A stretch of 64,000 nucleotides of DNA from NCBI RefSeq assembly GCF_900636515.1, contig NZ_LR134287.1, positions 124,001-188,000 on the forward strand, read 5' to 3'. This stretch comes from Neisseria animalis (GTDB lineage: Bacteria; Pseudomonadota; Gammaproteobacteria; Burkholderiales; Neisseriaceae). Shown here one piece after another: positions 9,493 to 21,417 of the stretch. How positions within the stretch are numbered: position 1 is the first letter of the stretch; each line of letters begins with the position of its first letter. The notes beneath the pieces were generated by a model that made no database searches, was not told where the DNA came from, and saw only the letters and a list, made by a program, of their open reading frames with translations. The position numbers and the translations under genes were made by a program.

Positions 9493-10187
9493 TGGCTAAA
9501 GTATCTAAACGCTTGAAAGCTTTGCGCGCCTCTGTTGAAGCCAATAAACTGTACGCTATCGATGAAGCTATCGCTTTGGTGAAAGGTGCGGCTACGGCTA
9601 AATTCGACGAATCTGTTGATGTATCTTTCAACTTGGGTGTGGATCCTCGTAAATCTGACCAAGTAATCCGCGGTTCCGTTGTGTTGCCTAAGGGTACCGG
9701 TAAAACTACCCGTGTTGCCGTATTTGCACAAGGCGCAAATGCAGATGCCGCTAAAGAAGCCGGTGCTGATGTGGTAGGTTTCGAGGATTTGGCTGCTGAA
9801 ATCAAAGGCGGTAACTTGGATTTCGATGTTGTGATTGCTTCTCCGGATGCAATGCGTATCGTTGGTCAATTGGGTACCATCTTGGGTCCTCGCGGCTTGA
9901 TGCCTAACCCTAAAGTAGGTACGGTGACCCCTAACGTTGCTGAGGCAGTTAAAAACGCTAAAGCTGGTCAAGTGCAATACCGTACTGACAAGGCAGGTAT
10001 CATTCATGCTACCATCGGCCGTGCTTCTTTTGCTGAAGCTGATCTGAAAGCAAACTTTGATGCTTTGCTGGATGCTGTTGTTAAAGCGAAGCCGGCTGCT
10101 GCAAAAGGCCAATATTTGCGTAAAGTTGCGGTTTCCAGCACCATGGGTCTGGGTGTGCGCGTTGATACTTCAAGCGTAAACAGCTAA
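9492..10187 (+). CDS. rplA: 50S ribosomal protein L1
   Basis: uL1 protein of the mobile L1 stalk, 231 residues. Two ATGs overlap the rplK stop (9489 and 9492); the second gives the family start [11 protein letters not shown]. The conserved [15 protein letters not shown] motif is present. In other bacteria L1 represses its own rplKA mRNA; I did not identify the operator here. It is followed by an uptake-sequence hairpin and the L10 leader. Confidence 0.97.
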   Translation: MAKVSKRLKALRASVEANKLYAIDEAIALVKGAATAKFDESVDVSFNLGVDPRKSDQVIRGSVVLPKGTGKTTRVAVFAQGANADAAKEAGADVVGFEDLAAEIKGGNLDFDVVIASPDAMRIVGQLGTILGPRGLMPNPKVGTVTPNVAEAVKNAKAGQVQYRTDKAGIIHATIGRASFAEADLKANFDALLDAVVKAKPAAAKGQYLRKVAVSSTMGLGVRVDTSSVNS

Positions 10188-10192
10188 GAATT

Positions 10193-10413
10193 TTCAGACG
10201 GTCCGATGTGGGTTGGGTCGTCTGAATTTGGGCTACTTAATAATATTAAGTAGATGTCCAAGACCGTAGGGATCGCAAGATTTAATCGTAACTGCCCTAC
10301 GCAGACGGTAGTCCTGAAACAAATTACATTTTTGTAAGGTGTCTTTTTAGGTTACCGCGCTGGTGGGATATGCCAGTCGGCATATCCTGTTGATAAACAG
10401 TGGGAGGTAGACC
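10193..10413 (+). promoter_or_regulatory. rplJ (L10) leader with uptake hairpin
   Basis: A 220-nt noncoding stretch between rplA and rplJ. It begins with an imperfect inverted uptake pair (TTCAGACG ... CGTCTGAA, 10193-10228). A CGTAGGG/CCCTACG pairing (10265-10271 with 10295-10301) follows, and then a perfect 9-bp hairpin GGATATGCC/GGCATATCC (10366-10387) close to the rplJ ribosome binding site. Position and structure fit the known L10 leader, where the L10-L7/L12 complex represses translation. Assignment is by position and pairing, not by covariance. Confidence 0.65.
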
Positions 10414-10914
10414 TTGAGTCTCAATATTGAAACCAAGAAAGTGGCCGTTGAAGAGATTAGCGCAGCGATTGCAAACGCTCAAACTCTGGTGGTTGCTGAA
10501 TATCGCGGTATCAGTGTTGCCAGCATGACCGAGCTGCGTGCAAATGCACGTAAAGAAGGCGTATATCTGCGCGTTCTGAAAAACACGTTGGCTCGTCGTG
10601 CAGTAGAAGGTACTTCATTTGCAGGTTTGGCAGATCACATGGTGGGTCCGCTGGTTTATGCTGCATCTGAAGATGCTGTTGCTGCTGCAAAAGTGCTGCA
10701 TCAATTCGCGAAAAAAGATGACAAAATCGTTTTGAAAGCCGGTTCTTATAATGGCGAGGTACTGAATACTGCTCAGGTTGCTGAGTTGGCTTCTATTCCA
10801 AGCCGCGAAGAGCTGTTGTCCAAACTGTTGTTCGTTATGCAAGCTCCTGTTTCAGGCTTTGCTCGCGGTTTGGCTGCCTTGGCAGAGAAAAAAGCAGGCG
10901 AAGAAGCTGCTTAA
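10414..10914 (+). CDS. rplJ: 50S ribosomal protein L10
   Basis: uL10 stalk protein that anchors L7/L12 dimers, 166 residues. The start is TTG at 10414, with a GGGAGG site just upstream; the product begins [15 protein letters not shown], as in relatives. The [11 protein letters not shown] and [13 protein letters not shown] motifs are conserved. The C-terminal helix that binds L7/L12 is present. Translation is probably controlled by the preceding leader. Confidence 0.96.
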   Translation: MSLNIETKKVAVEEISAAIANAQTLVVAEYRGISVASMTELRANARKEGVYLRVLKNTLARRAVEGTSFAGLADHMVGPLVYAASEDAVAAAKVLHQFAKKDDKIVLKAGSYNGEVLNTAQVAELASIPSREELLSKLLFVMQAPVSGFARGLAALAEKKAGEEAA

Positions 10915-10970
10915 TCGATTTTTATCATTTAAACATTATTTTTTAATACAATATTTGGAGTTTGAATAGC

Positions 10971-11342
10971 ATGGCTATCACTAAAGAAGACATCTTGAGC
11001 GCAGTTGAGCAACTGACTGTAATGGAATTGAACGAGCTGGTTAAAGCTTTTGAAGAAAAATTCGGCGTTTCTGCTGCTGCCGTTGCTGTTGCAGGTCCTG
11101 CAGGTGCAGGTGCTGCTGCTGCCGAAGAAAAAACTGAATTTGACGTAGTTTTGGCTTCTGCCGGCGATCAAAAAGTAGGCGTGATTAAAGTTGTTCGCGC
11201 TATTACCGGTTTGGGCCTGAAAGAAGCTAAAGACATCGTTGACGGTGCGCCTAAAACTCTTAAAGAAGGCGTTTCTAAAGCTGAAGCTGAAGACATTCAA
11301 AAACAACTGGAAGAAGCTGGCGCTAAAGTCGAAATCAAATAA
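10971..11342 (+). CDS. rplL: 50S ribosomal protein L7/L12
   Basis: bL12 stalk protein, 123 residues. The ATG at 10971 with GGAG upstream is chosen over an earlier in-frame TTG. It has the N-terminal dimerisation domain, an Ala/Gly-rich hinge ([19 protein letters not shown]) and a C-terminal domain with [20 protein letters not shown]. It lies downstream of rplJ and upstream of a partial terminator before rpoB. Confidence 0.97.
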   Translation: MAITKEDILSAVEQLTVMELNELVKAFEEKFGVSAAAVAVAGPAGAGAAAAEEKTEFDVVLASAGDQKVGVIKVVRAITGLGLKEAKDIVDGAPKTLKEGVSKAEAEDIQKQLEEAGAKVEIK

Positions 11343-11360
11343 TTATTTGATGCTTTCAGT

Positions 11361-11399
11361 TAAGGCTGGCAGAAATCTGCCAGCCTTATTTTGCTTTTC
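11361..11399 (+). terminator. Attenuator hairpin between rplL and rpoB
   Basis: AAGGCTGGCAGA/TCTGCCAGCCTT stem followed by ATTTTGCTTTT. It lies 20 bp after rplL. In enterobacteria a leaky terminator at this site lowers rpoBC expression relative to the ribosomal proteins; the same role is inferred here. Confidence 0.75.
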
Positions 11400-11416
11400 T
11401 CTTGCTGGAAAATAAA

Positions 11417-11472
11417 TTATTTACATTTATTTGCATTTATGCTGATGAATAAATATAAATAAATGTAAATAA
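11417..11472 (+). repeat. 56-bp AT-rich near-palindrome upstream of rpoB
   Basis: Two 24-base arms (11417-11440 and 11449-11472) are complementary at 22 of 24 positions around the loop GCTGATGA. The arms are almost entirely A/T with internal ACATTTATTT. As RNA this would form a long AU hairpin just before the rpoB ribosome binding site. It contains no uptake core and is not a Correia element. Confidence 0.85.
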
Positions 11473-11529
11473 GTCCATTAAGCCGTTGTCAGACGGCATT
11501 GTTATTTAAAATCGCCCTTCGGAGTGTAT

Positions 11530-14500
11530 ATGAACTATTCGTTTACCGAGAAAAAACGTATCCGTAAGAGCTTTGCCAAACGGGAAAATGTATTGGATGT
11601 CCCGTTTTTGCTGGCAACTCAAATCGATTCTTATGCGAAATTTCTACAGTTGGAAAATGCGTTTGACCAACGTACTGATGATGGTCTGCAAGCAGCTTTC
11701 AATTCTATTTTTCCGATTGTCAGCCATAACGGTTATGCCCGTTTGGAATTTGTTCATTACACCTTGGGCGAACCGCTGTTTGACATTCCTGAATGCCAAT
11801 TGCGCGGTATTACCTATGCTGCACCGCTGCGTGCGCGTATCCGCTTGGTAATTCTGGATAAAGAGTCTTCAAAACCGACCGTTAAAGAAGTGCGTGAAAA
11901 CGAGGTGTATATGGGTGAAATCCCATTGATGACACCGAGTGGCTCTTTTGTAATTAATGGTACGGAGCGCGTTATTGTATCCCAGCTCCACCGTTCTCCC
12001 GGTGTATTCTTTGAGCACGATAAAGGTAAAACCCATTCGTCAGGCAAGTTGTTGTTCTCTGCCCGTATTATTCCTTACCGCGGTTCTTGGCTGGATTTCG
12101 AGTTTGATCCGAAAGATTTGTTGTATTTCCGTATCGACCGTCGCCGTAAAATGCCGGTAACCATTTTGCTGCGTGCTTTAGGTTATAACGATGAACAAAT
12201 TCTTGATACTTTCTACGATAAAGAAACTTTTTATCTGTCGTCAAATGGTGTTCAGACCGATTTAGTGGCAAGCCGTCTGAAAGGCGAGACTGCTAAAACC
12301 GATATCGTAGATAAAGACGGTAATGTTTTGGTTGCCAAGGGAAAACGCATTACTGCGAAAAATGTGCGTGATATTACCAATGCCGGATTGACCCGTTTGG
12401 ACGTTGAAGCAGAAAGTTTGCTGGGTAAGGTATTGGCAACCGATTTGATTGTTCCGGATACCGGTGAAGTATTGGCGTCAGCCAATGATGAAATTACCGA
12501 AGAATTGCTGGCGAAGTTTGATATTCACGGTATCGAGCAAGTTTCTACCCTTTATATCAATGAGTTGGATCAGGGTGGTTATATTTCCAACACCCTGCGT
12601 ACTGATGAAACTGCCGACCAACAGGCTGCACGTGTAGCGATTTACCGCATGATGCGTCCGGGTGAGCCGCCTACTGAAGAAGCTGTTGAGTTGCTGTTCA
12701 ACCGTTTGTTCTTCAGTGAAGACAGTTATGATTTGTCGCGTGTCGGCCGCATGAAATTCAATACCCGTACTTACGAGCAAAAACTGTCAGAAGCCCAAAA
12801 AGGCTCATGGTATGGCCGTCTGCTGAATGAGACTTTCGCCGGCGCTGCCGAAAAAGGCGGTTATGTTTTGAGTATTGAAGACATTGTTGCATCGATTGCT
12901 ACCTTGGTTGAGCTGCGTAACGGTCACGGCGAGGTGGATGATATCGATCACTTGGGCAACCGTCGTGTGCGTTCGGTAGGCGAATTGACAGAAAACCAAT
13001 TCCGCAGCGGTTTGGCACGAGTTGAGCGCGCCGTTAAGGAGCGTTTGAACCAAGCCGAGTCAGAAAACCTGATGCCGCATGACTTAATCAATGCGAAACC
13101 GGTTTCTGCAGCTATTAAAGAATTTTTTGGCTCAAGCCAACTGAGCCAGTTTATGGATCAGACCAATCCGTTGTCGGAAGTTACCCACAAACGCCGCGTA
13201 TCGGCATTGGGTCCGGGCGGTTTGACCCGCGAGCGTGCCGGTTTTGAGGTGCGCGACGTACATCCGACTCATTACGGCCGCGTATGTCCGATTGAGACTC
13301 CGGAGGGTCCGAACATCGGTTTGATTAACTCCTTGTCAGTTTACGCGCGTACCAATGATTACGGCTTTTTGGAAACCCCATACCGCCGCGTGGTAGATGG
13401 AAAGGTGACCGACCAGATTGATTACTTGTCCGCTATCGAAGAAGGTCGCTATGTGATTGCACAGGCGAATGCTGAATTGGATGCTGAAGGCCGTCTGATT
13501 GATGAGTTGGTAACCTGTCGTGAAAAAGGTGAGACCATTATGGCAACACCCGACCGCGTTCAATACATGGACGTTGCAACCGGTCAGGTGGTGTCCGTAG
13601 CAGCTTCTCTGATTCCGTTCTTGGAACATGATGACGCCAACCGCGCTTTGATGGGTGCGAACATGCAACGTCAGGCCGTACCGTGTCTGCGTGCTGAAAA
13701 ACCAATGGTTGGTACCGGTATCGAACGTTCCGTAGCTGTGGATTCAGCTACGGCCATTGTTGCCCGTCGTGGTGGTGTAGTCGAATACGTTGATGCCAAC
13801 CGCGTGGTGGTTCGCGTACACGATGATGAAGCAACTGCCGGCGAAGTGGGTGTGGACATCTATAATTTGGTGAAATTCACCCGTTCCAACCAGTCAACCA
13901 ACATTAACCAGCGTCCGGCGGTAAAAGCGGGCGATGTATTGCAGCGCGGCGACTTGATTGCAGACGGCGCATCGACCGATTTGGGCGAATTGGCACTGGG
14001 TCAAAACATGACCATCGCCTTTATGCCGTGGAACGGTTACAACTACGAAGACTCGATTCTGATTTCCGAGAAAGTGGCAGCGGACGATCGCTATACTTCT
14101 ATCCATATCGAAGAATTGAATGTCGTAGCCCGTGATACCAAGTTGGGTGCAGAAGACATTACCCGCGATATTCCGAACCTCTCCGAACGTATGCAAAACC
14201 GTTTGGACGAATCCGGTATCGTATATATCGGTGCAGAGGTAGAAGCCGGTGACGTGTTGGTGGGTAAAGTAACACCCAAAGGCGAAACCCAACTGACTCC
14301 TGAAGAAAAACTGCTGCGTGCCATCTTCGGTGAAAAAGCGTCAGACGTAAAAGATACTTCATTGCGTATGCCGACCGGCATGAGCGGTACGGTAATCGAC
14401 GTACAAGTGTTTACCCGCGAAGGTATCCAGCGCGATAAACGTGCACAATCGATTATTGACTCTGAACTGAAACGCTACCGTCAAGACTTGAGTGACCAGT

Positions 14501-15708
14501 TGCGTATTTTCGACAACGACGCATTCGACCGTATCGAGCGCATGATTGTCGGACAAAAAGCCAACGGCGGCCCGATGAAATTGGCCAAAGGCAGCGAAAT
14601 CACCGGTGAATACCTGAACTCAACTGCCAGCAAACATGATTGGTTCGATATTCGTTTGGCAGATGAAGAATTGGCCAAACAGTTGGAACTGATTAAATTG
14701 AGCCTGCAACAAAAACGCGAAGAAGCGGACGAGTTGTATGAAATCAAGAAGAAAAAACTGACTCAGGGCGACGAGCTGCAACCGGGCGTGCAAAAAATGG
14801 TGAAAGTATTCATCGCCATCAAACGCCGTCTGCAAGCCGGTGACAAAATGGCCGGCCGCCACGGTAACAAAGGTGTGGTATCGCGCATTCTGCCGGTGGA
14901 AGACATGCCATATATGGCAGACGGCCGTCCGGTGGACATCGTATTGAACCCGCTGGGCGTACCGTCTCGTATGAACATCGGTCAGATTTTGGAAGTGCAT
15001 TTGGGTTGGGCTGCGAAAGGCATTGGCGAACGTATCGACAATATGCTGAAAGAGCAGCGCAAAGTCGGAGAAATCCGTGCTTTCCTGAATAAGCTGTATA
15101 ACGGCAGCGGTAAGCAGGAAGATTTGGGCAGCCTGACTGATGAAGAAATCATCGAATTGGCCTCCAACCTGCGTAAGGGTGCTTCTTTCGCTTCTCCGGT
15201 ATTCGATGGTGCAAAAGAAGCAGAAATCCGCGAAATGTTGGATTTGGCCTACCCAAGCGATGATTCCGAAGTAGCGAAATTGGGCTTCAATGACAGCAAA
15301 ACCCAAATCACTCTGTATGACGGACGCTCAGGTGAGGCATTCGACCGAAAAGTTACTGTCGGCGTGATGCACTACCTGAAACTGCACCACTTGGTTGACG
15401 AGAAAATGCACGCCCGTTCGACCGGTCCGTACTCTCTGGTAACGCAACAACCGTTGGGTGGTAAAGCTCAATTCGGCGGTCAGCGTTTCGGTGAGATGGA
15501 GGTTTGGGCATTGGAGGCATACGGTGCGGCATATACGCTGCAAGAAATGCTGACCGTGAAGTCCGACGACGTGAACGGCCGTACCAAAATGTACGAAAAC
15601 ATCGTCAAAGGCGAGCACAAAATCGATGCCGGTATGCCGGAATCTTTCAACGTGTTGGTGAAAGAAATCCGCTCACTGGGTTTGGATATCGATTTGGAAC
15701 GCTATTAA
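11530..15708 (+). CDS. rpoB: RNA polymerase beta subunit
   Basis: Catalytic core subunit of RNA polymerase, 1392 residues. The ATG at 11530 has GGAG at 11521; an in-frame GTG at 11524 is too close to that site. The rifampicin region reads [19 protein letters not shown] and [13 protein letters not shown], so the usual Asp, His and Ser targets are wild type and no classic rifampicin-resistance change is seen. The C-terminal clamp-binding segment [20 protein letters not shown] is intact. It is preceded by the attenuator and AT palindrome, and followed by a 194-bp gap before rpoC. Confidence 0.98.
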   Translation: MNYSFTEKKRIRKSFAKRENVLDVPFLLATQIDSYAKFLQLENAFDQRTDDGLQAAFNSIFPIVSHNGYARLEFVHYTLGEPLFDIPECQLRGITYAAPLRARIRLVILDKESSKPTVKEVRENEVYMGEIPLMTPSGSFVINGTERVIVSQLHRSPGVFFEHDKGKTHSSGKLLFSARIIPYRGSWLDFEFDPKDLLYFRIDRRRKMPVTILLRALGYNDEQILDTFYDKETFYLSSNGVQTDLVASRLKGETAKTDIVDKDGNVLVAKGKRITAKNVRDITNAGLTRLDVEAESLLGKVLATDLIVPDTGEVLASANDEITEELLAKFDIHGIEQVSTLYINELDQGGYISNTLRTDETADQQAARVAIYRMMRPGEPPTEEAVELLFNRLFFSEDSYDLSRVGRMKFNTRTYEQKLSEAQKGSWYGRLLNETFAGAAEKGGYVLSIEDIVASIATLVELRNGHGEVDDIDHLGNRRVRSVGELTENQFRSGLARVERAVKERLNQAESENLMPHDLINAKPVSAAIKEFFGSSQLSQFMDQTNPLSEVTHKRRVSALGPGGLTRERAGFEVRDVHPTHYGRVCPIETPEGPNIGLINSLSVYARTNDYGFLETPYRRVVDGKVTDQIDYLSAIEEGRYVIAQANAELDAEGRLIDELVTCREKGETIMATPDRVQYMDVATGQVVSVAASLIPFLEHDDANRALMGANMQRQAVPCLRAEKPMVGTGIERSVAVDSATAIVARRGGVVEYVDANRVVVRVHDDEATAGEVGVDIYNLVKFTRSNQSTNINQRPAVKAGDVLQRGDLIADGASTDLGELALGQNMTIAFMPWNGYNYEDSILISEKVAADDRYTSIHIEELNVVARDTKLGAEDITRDIPNLSERMQNRLDESGIVYIGAEVEAGDVLVGKVTPKGETQLTPEEKLLRAIFGEKASDVKDTSLRMPTGMSGTVIDVQVFTREGIQRDKRAQSIIDSELKRYRQDLSDQLRIFDNDAFDRIERMIVGQKANGGPMKLAKGSEITGEYLNSTASKHDWFDIRLADEELAKQLELIKLSLQQKREEADELYEIKKKKLTQGDELQPGVQKMVKVFIAIKRRLQAGDKMAGRHGNKGVVSRILPVEDMPYMADGRPVDIVLNPLGVPSRMNIGQILEVHLGWAAKGIGERIDNMLKEQRKVGEIRAFLNKLYNGSGKQEDLGSLTDEEIIELASNLRKGASFASPVFDGAKEAEIREMLDLAYPSDDSEVAKLGFNDSKTQITLYDGRSGEAFDRKVTVGVMHYLKLHHLVDEKMHARSTGPYSLVTQQPLGGKAQFGGQRFGEMEVWALEAYGAAYTLQEMLTVKSDDVNGRTKMYENIVKGEHKIDAGMPESFNVLVKEIRSLGLDIDLERY

Positions 15709-15721
15709 GGTCCCGGCCGGT

Positions 15722-15759
15722 ATTTGCAGACGGCATCCGTCAATATGCCGTCTGCAAAT
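15722..15759. repeat. Inverted uptake-sequence pair between rpoB and rpoC
   Basis: Perfect 15-bp arms ATTTGCAGACGGCAT and ATGCCGTCTGCAAAT around an 8-base loop. It has the variant core GCCGTCTGCA and no T-tract, so strong termination is unlikely. A third uptake sequence of the same form follows at about 15839. The placement inside an essential operon is unusual. Confidence 0.85.
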
Positions 15760-15902
15760 CCGCAAAGGACGGGCAGCGTATCGGAAAAGAAGACAATAAA
15801 GATACCGAACGCCGCCGAATCGGACGGCAGCCTGAAAGGCCGTCTGCAAATGCGATTTCATTCGGATAATCCAAAGATAAATATTTCCTTTAAGGAGCAA
15901 AC

Positions 15903-18900
15903 ATGAATTTGGCAAATTTATTCAATCCGCTGCAAACCGCCGGCATGGAAGAAGAGTTTGACGCCATCAAAATCGGTATTGCCTCTCCCGAGACAATCCG
16001 TTCTTGGTCTTACGGCGAAGTGAAAAAGCCGGAAACCATCAACTACCGTACATTCAAGCCGGAGCGCGATGGTTTGTTCTGTGCCAAGATTTTCGGCCCG
16101 GTAAAAGACTACGAATGCTTGTGCGGCAAATATAAGCGCTTGAAATTCAAAGGCGTAACCTGTGAAAAATGCGGCGTGGAAGTAACCTTGTCCAAAGTGC
16201 GCCGCGAGCGTATGGGTCATATCGAGTTGGCGGCGCCTGTCGCACACATCTGGTTCTTGAAATCCCTGCCGTCCCGTCTGGGCATGGTATTGGACATGAC
16301 CCTGCGCGACATCGAGCGCGTACTGTATTTCGAGGCATTTGTCGTGACCGATCCGGGCATGACACCGCTGCAACGCCGCCAACTGCTGACTGAAGACGAT
16401 TACTACAATAAGCTCGACGAGTACGGCGATGATTTCGATGCCAAGATGGGTGCGGAAGGTATCCGCGAATTGCTGCGTACTTTAGATGTGGCAGGTGAAA
16501 TCGAAGTTTTGCGCCAAGAGTTGGAATCTACCGGCTCTGATACCAAAATCAAGAAAATTGCCAAACGTCTGAAAGTATTGGAAGCATTCCATCGTTCGGG
16601 CATGAAATTGGAATGGATGATTATGGACGTGCTGCCGGTATTGCCTCCGGACCTGCGTCCGTTGGTACCGCTGGACGGCGGCCGTTTCGCTACTTCCGAT
16701 TTGAATGATTTGTACCGCCGCGTCATCAACCGCAACAACCGTCTGAAACGCCTGCTCGAACTGCACGCGCCCGACATTATTGTGCGTAACGAAAAACGTA
16801 TGCTGCAAGAAGCGGTGGACAGCCTGCTGGACAACGGCCGCCGCGGTAAAGCCATGACCGGTGCCAACAAACGTCCGCTGAAATCATTGGCAGACATGAT
16901 TAAAGGTAAGGGCGGCCGTTTCCGCCAAAACCTGTTGGGTAAGCGCGTGGACTACTCAGGCCGTTCTGTGATTACTGTCGGTCCTTACTTACGCCTGCAC
17001 CAATGCGGCCTGCCGAAAAAAATGGCATTGGAGCTGTTCAAACCGTTTATTTTCCACAAATTGGAAAAGCAAGGCTTGGCTTCTACTGTTAAGGCCGCCA
17101 AAAAACTGGTGGAGCAAGAAGTGCCGGAAGTATGGGATATCTTGGAAGAAGTTATCCGCGAACATCCGATTATGCTCAACCGTGCGCCGACTCTGCACCG
17201 TTTGGGTATTCAAGCGTTTGAGCCGATTCTGATCGAAGGCAAAGCCATCCAGCTGCATCCGTTAGTGTGTGCCGCATTCAATGCCGACTTCGACGGTGAC
17301 CAAATGGCCGTTCACGTTCCATTGAGCCTCGAAGCGCAAATGGAGGCGCGTACGCTGATGCTGGCTTCAAACAACGTATTGTCTCCGGCCAACGGCGAAC
17401 CGATTATCGTACCTTCGCAAGATATCGTATTGGGCCTGTACTACATGACCCGCGACCGCATTAACGGTAAAGGCGAAGGCAGCTTGTTTGCCGATGTGAA
17501 AGAAGTACATCGTGCCTACCATACCAAACAAGTGGAATTGGGTACGAAAATCACCGTCCGCTTGCGCGAGTGGGTAAAAAATGAAGCAGGCGAATTTGAA
17601 CCGGTAGTCAACCGTTATGAAACCACAGTCGGCCGGGCTTTGCTGAGCGAGATTCTGCCGAAAGGCCTGCCGTTTGAATACATCAACAAAGCATTGAAGA
17701 AGAAAGAAATTTCCAAGCTGATTAATGCTTCGTTCCGTTTGTGCGGGCTGCGTGATACCGTTATCTTCGCCGACCATTTAATGTATACCGGTTTCGGTTT
17801 TGCTGCCAAAGGCGGTATCTCGATTGCCGTGGACGACATGGAAATCCCGAAAGAGAAAGCCGCATTGTTGGCAGAAGCCAATGCCGAAGTGAAGGAAATC
17901 GAAGACCAATACCGCCAAGGTTTGGTAACCAACGGCGAACGCTACAACAAAGTAGTGGATATCTGGGGTCGTGCCGGCGATAAAATTGCCAAAGCGATGA
18001 TGGACAACTTGTCGAAACAAAAAGTAATCGACCGCGAAGGCAATGAAGTCGAACAAGAGTCGTTCAACTCCATCTACATGATGGCCGACTCCGGTGCGCG
18101 TGGTTCTGCTGCCCAGATCAAACAGCTTTCCGGTATGCGCGGCTTGATGGCCAAACCGGACGGTTCGATTATCGAAACCCCGATTACCTCCAACTTCCGC
18201 GAAGGCCTGACCGTATTGCAATACTTTATTGCGACCCACGGTGCGCGTAAAGGTCTGGCGGATACCGCGTTGAAAACCGCAAACTCCGGTTATCTGACCC
18301 GCCGTTTGGTGGACGTAACCCAAGACTTGGTTGTGGTAGAGGACGATTGCGGCACTTCAGACGGCTTTGTCATGAAAGCAGTCGTACAAGGCGGTGACGT
18401 AATCGAAGCGCTGCGCGACCGTATCTTAGGCCGCGTAACTGCTTCCGATGTCGTCGATCCGTCCAGCGGCGAAACATTGGTTGAGGCAGGTACGCTGCTG
18501 AGCGAGCAATTGGTTGATTTGATTGACCAATCCGGTGTCGATGAAGTGAAAGTCCGCACCCCGATTACCTGTAAAACCCGTCACGGTTTGTGCGCCCGTT
18601 GTTACGGACGCGACTTGGCGCGCGGCAAACTGGTCAATGCCGGCGAAGCAGTCGGCGTGATTGCAGCCCAGTCCATCGGCGAACCGGGTACCCAGCTGAC
18701 CATGCGTACCTTCCACATCGGTGGTGCGGCCTCCCGTGCCGCAGCAGCCAGCCAAGTGGAAGCCAAATCCAACGGTACGGCGCGTTTCAGCAGCCAAATG
18801 CGCTATGTCGCCAATAACAAAGGCGAACTGGTGGTGATTGGCCGCTCTTGCGAAGTCGTCATTCATGACGACATCGGCCGCGAGCGCGAACGTCATAAAG

Positions 18901-20081
18901 TACCTTACGGCGCGATTTTGCTGGTACAAGACGGCGCAGCCATCAAAGCAGGCCAAACTTTGGCAACATGGGATCCGCATACCCGTCCGATGATTACCGA
19001 ACATGCCGGTTCGGTGAAATTCGAAAACGTAGAAGAAGGTGTAACCGTAGCCAAACAAACCGACGATGTAACAGGCCTGTCTACATTGGTGGTTATCGAC
19101 GGCAAACGCCGTTCGGCATCCGCTTCCAAACTGTTGCGCCCGACAGTGAAGCTGCTGGACGAAAACGGCTTGGAAATCTGTATCCCGGGAACTTCGACAC
19201 CGGTATCCATGGCCTTCCCTGTAGGAGCCGTGATTACCGTGCGCGAAGGACAGGAAATCGGTAAAGGCGACGTATTGGCGCGTATCCCGCAAGCCTCTTC
19301 CAAAACCCGCGATATTACCGGCGGTCTGCCGCGTGTGGCAGAATTGTTCGAAGCACGCGTACCCAAAGATGCCGGTATGCTGGCAGAGATTACCGGTACC
19401 GTATCCTTCGGCAAAGAAACCAAAGGCAAGCAACGCTTAATCATTACCGATGTAGATGGAGCTGCTTATGAAACCTTGATTTCTAAAGAGAAGCAGATTC
19501 TGGTGCATGACGGCCAAGTCGTAAACCGAGGCGAAACCATCGTTGACGGAGCGGTTGACCCGCACGATATCCTGCGTCTGCAAGGCATCGAAGCATTGGC
19601 ACGTTACATCGTACAAGAGGTACAAGAAGTGTACCGTCTGCAAGGTGTGAAGATTTCCGACAAACACATCGAAGTCATCATCCGCCAAATGCTGCGTCGT
19701 GTGAACATCGCCGACTCGGGCGATACCCCGTTCATCACCGGTGAGCAAGTCGAGCGCGGTGACGTGATGATTGAAAACGAGAAAGCCATTGCCGAAGGCA
19801 AAGAGCCTGCGCGTTATGAAAACGTATTGCTGGGTATTACCAAAGCATCGCTTTCTACCGACAGCTTTATCTCGGCCGCATCGTTCCAAGAAACCACCCG
19901 CGTGCTTACCGAAGCCGCGATTATGGGCAAACAGGACGAGTTGCGCGGTTTGAAAGAAAACGTGATTGTAGGCCGTCTGATTCCTGCCGGTACCGGTCTG
20001 ACCTACCACCGCAGCCGCCATCAACAGTGGCAGCCGGTTGAGGCAGAAAATACCGAGCAGGCAGAAGATACCGCAGAGTAA
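15903..20081 (+). CDS. rpoC: RNA polymerase beta' subunit
   Basis: Catalytic subunit of RNA polymerase, 1392 residues. The active-site loop [12 protein letters not shown], which binds magnesium, is present. The N-terminal zinc site ([19 protein letters not shown]) and the second zinc site ([16 protein letters not shown]) are complete. The start has AAGGAG 6 bp upstream. The C-terminal tail is acidic ([11 protein letters not shown]). It is followed by a canonical terminator. Confidence 0.98.
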   Translation: MNLANLFNPLQTAGMEEEFDAIKIGIASPETIRSWSYGEVKKPETINYRTFKPERDGLFCAKIFGPVKDYECLCGKYKRLKFKGVTCEKCGVEVTLSKVRRERMGHIELAAPVAHIWFLKSLPSRLGMVLDMTLRDIERVLYFEAFVVTDPGMTPLQRRQLLTEDDYYNKLDEYGDDFDAKMGAEGIRELLRTLDVAGEIEVLRQELESTGSDTKIKKIAKRLKVLEAFHRSGMKLEWMIMDVLPVLPPDLRPLVPLDGGRFATSDLNDLYRRVINRNNRLKRLLELHAPDIIVRNEKRMLQEAVDSLLDNGRRGKAMTGANKRPLKSLADMIKGKGGRFRQNLLGKRVDYSGRSVITVGPYLRLHQCGLPKKMALELFKPFIFHKLEKQGLASTVKAAKKLVEQEVPEVWDILEEVIREHPIMLNRAPTLHRLGIQAFEPILIEGKAIQLHPLVCAAFNADFDGDQMAVHVPLSLEAQMEARTLMLASNNVLSPANGEPIIVPSQDIVLGLYYMTRDRINGKGEGSLFADVKEVHRAYHTKQVELGTKITVRLREWVKNEAGEFEPVVNRYETTVGRALLSEILPKGLPFEYINKALKKKEISKLINASFRLCGLRDTVIFADHLMYTGFGFAAKGGISIAVDDMEIPKEKAALLAEANAEVKEIEDQYRQGLVTNGERYNKVVDIWGRAGDKIAKAMMDNLSKQKVIDREGNEVEQESFNSIYMMADSGARGSAAQIKQLSGMRGLMAKPDGSIIETPITSNFREGLTVLQYFIATHGARKGLADTALKTANSGYLTRRLVDVTQDLVVVEDDCGTSDGFVMKAVVQGGDVIEALRDRILGRVTASDVVDPSSGETLVEAGTLLSEQLVDLIDQSGVDEVKVRTPITCKTRHGLCARCYGRDLARGKLVNAGEAVGVIAAQSIGEPGTQLTMRTFHIGGAASRAAAASQVEAKSNGTARFSSQMRYVANNKGELVVIGRSCEVVIHDDIGRERERHKVPYGAILLVQDGAAIKAGQTLATWDPHTRPMITEHAGSVKFENVEEGVTVAKQTDDVTGLSTLVVIDGKRRSASASKLLRPTVKLLDENGLEICIPGTSTPVSMAFPVGAVITVREGQEIGKGDVLARIPQASSKTRDITGGLPRVAELFEARVPKDAGMLAEITGTVSFGKETKGKQRLIITDVDGAAYETLISKEKQILVHDGQVVNRGETIVDGAVDPHDILRLQGIEALARYIVQEVQEVYRLQGVKISDKHIEVIIRQMLRRVNIADSGDTPFITGEQVERGDVMIENEKAIAEGKEPARYENVLLGITKASLSTDSFISAASFQETTRVLTEAAIMGKQDELRGLKENVIVGRLIPAGTGLTYHRSRHQQWQPVEAENTEQAEDTAE

Positions 20082-20092
20082 TCCGGCAAAAC

Positions 20093-20132
20093 AAACCGCC
20101 GCATCTTGAAATAAAGATGTGGCGGTTTTTTA
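20093..20132 (+). terminator. Rho-independent terminator of rpoBC
   Basis: AAACCGCCGCATCTT pairs with AAGATGTGGCGGTTT (one G-T pair), followed by a T run. It lies about 12 bp after the rpoC stop. Confidence 0.92.
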
Positions 20133-20497
20133 TGGTAGAGGCCGTCTGCAAATAAGCAACTGCAATGCAGTAACTTCAAATATAGCAAGATAACAGCAAG
20201 AATCAGGGCGACAAAGGGCACAGTACAGACAGCATGTTTTGGCAGACTTGCCGTTTCAACAGAAGAGGAGGATACAGTAATACCGTTGAAATGATGATAA
20301 ACAATACGACAGTATCGGTTTCATATTACCGTCGATATAAAGATTAGATTTTCTTAAAGCCTTATTCAAATTTTAAGCATCCGTCTAACTAACAGTATGC
20401 TAGTGTTTCAACGATTATCCCCATATTTGCAGACGGCCTTAAATCAATAAATTATAAATTAAGTTAAATAAAATCAAATAATTACTATAATAAATTA
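20133..20497. other. Intergenic stretch without a gene
   Basis: 365 bp, AT-rich. It holds two single uptake sequences of the GCCGTCTGCA form (about 20140 and, inverted, about 20427) and a very AT-rich end (20445-20497). I see no coding frame, RNA gene or promoter that I can support. Confidence 0.6.
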
Positions 20498-20872
20498 TTA
20501 ATTATCCCAAAGATACTGTTTTAAAGACACATGGGTTTCATCTTTCAACTCCACCCCTTCCGCACGCAGCAAATCCGCCTGTTCCGCCCAACCCGGAGCC
20601 AAACGCCCCGTCGCATTCACCACCCAGTGGCAGGGATAGCGGCCGTAATATGCCGCATTCGCCAGCACGCTGCCAACCAAACGCGCATTTTTCTCCCGCC
20701 CGATTAAACGCGCAATCTGCCCGTAAGTCGCCACCCGCCCTGCCGGAATTTCCTCCACCACCGCCAACACTTCAAACGCCAAACGCTCGTTTTTCGGGCG
20801 GGCGGATTTCCGGCTTGGCGCGGGGAAGGCGTGAAAATCGGACGGCAGGGGGAAATCGGAATGGTTAGGCAT
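20498..20872 (-). CDS. MGMT-like DNA base-repair protein
   Basis: Protein of the O6-alkylguanine-DNA alkyltransferase family lacking the N-terminal domain, about 124 residues. The helix-turn-helix part is clear (IPAGRVATYGQIARLIGREKNARLVGSVLAN). The active-site region reads YPCHWVVNATGRL, so the acceptor cysteine is present, while the usual Arg after PCH is Trp. Alkyltransferase-like proteins replace the Cys by Trp, so this one could either accept alkyl groups or act in damage recognition. The start at 20872 follows an uptake sequence directly; an upstream ATG at 20926 reads through that sequence and is less likely. Confidence 0.8.
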   Translation of the reverse strand: MPNHSDFPLPSDFHAFPAPSRKSARPKNERLAFEVLAVVEEIPAGRVATYGQIARLIGREKNARLVGSVLANAAYYGRYPCHWVVNATGRLAPGWAEQADLLRAEGVELKDETHVSLKQYLWDN

Positions 20873-21121
20873 TTCAGACGGCCTTAGTAGTGGAAAGGGA
20901 AAACTATCCGAACATGATACACTCAAAGTTCAAAAGTAGAATGTATGCACACGGATATGCATGTGGATTTCAAATACAGGAGTGGGGCTAACTAAGAGAT
21001 AAAGAATAAAAACGAGGCCATCTGCAAACGGTATGAACAAGTTAAAAAAATAAGTAGCTTGGGAGGATGTACCGGCAGATGCAGAAGATTGAGCGATATT
21101 AGGCTTCACGTGTAGATTGGG

Positions 21122-21358
21122 ATGAAATCCCAACGAATGTCAGGATGCTTACAAGAGAGACATAATTCAACCTACGTTTGCTTGATGAAACAGCGTGACA
21201 CGATTGATAAATGGTTCAAATACATTACAACACAGGCAAAACTTCCACTGACGCCGGCTGAAAGCAAAGAGTGCCAAAAAATTTCAGATGGAATAGTGTC
21301 AGAATCCAAGCAACGTATGCATCCTGCGCAGGGATTTGATGTTTTGGGCAGGTTGTGA
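21122..21358 (+). other. Small open frame, doubtful gene remnant
   Basis: A 78-codon open frame in a low-GC region upstream of the Panacea gene. The second half (from MKQRDTIDKWFKYITTQAK) looks protein-like, but I do not recognise it and see no good ribosome binding site. It may be the 3' end of a decayed gene carried in with the neighbouring low-GC module. The flanks 20927-21121 hold nothing I can support. Confidence 0.25.
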
Positions 21359-21417
21359 CTTGTTATGGCTTACTTGCATGAAGCAAAGATGTAATTTATA
21401 ATCTAAAAACTTAAAAA

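Noticed and set aside
13130..13260. Rifampicin-resistance change in rpoB
   Set aside because: The Asp, His and Ser residues of the resistance cluster read as wild type.
18426..19433. Long antisense open frames over rpoC, rpoB and ribosomal genes
   Set aside because: They are shadows caused by biased codon use in highly expressed genes; the translations are low in protein-like character and have no start signals.
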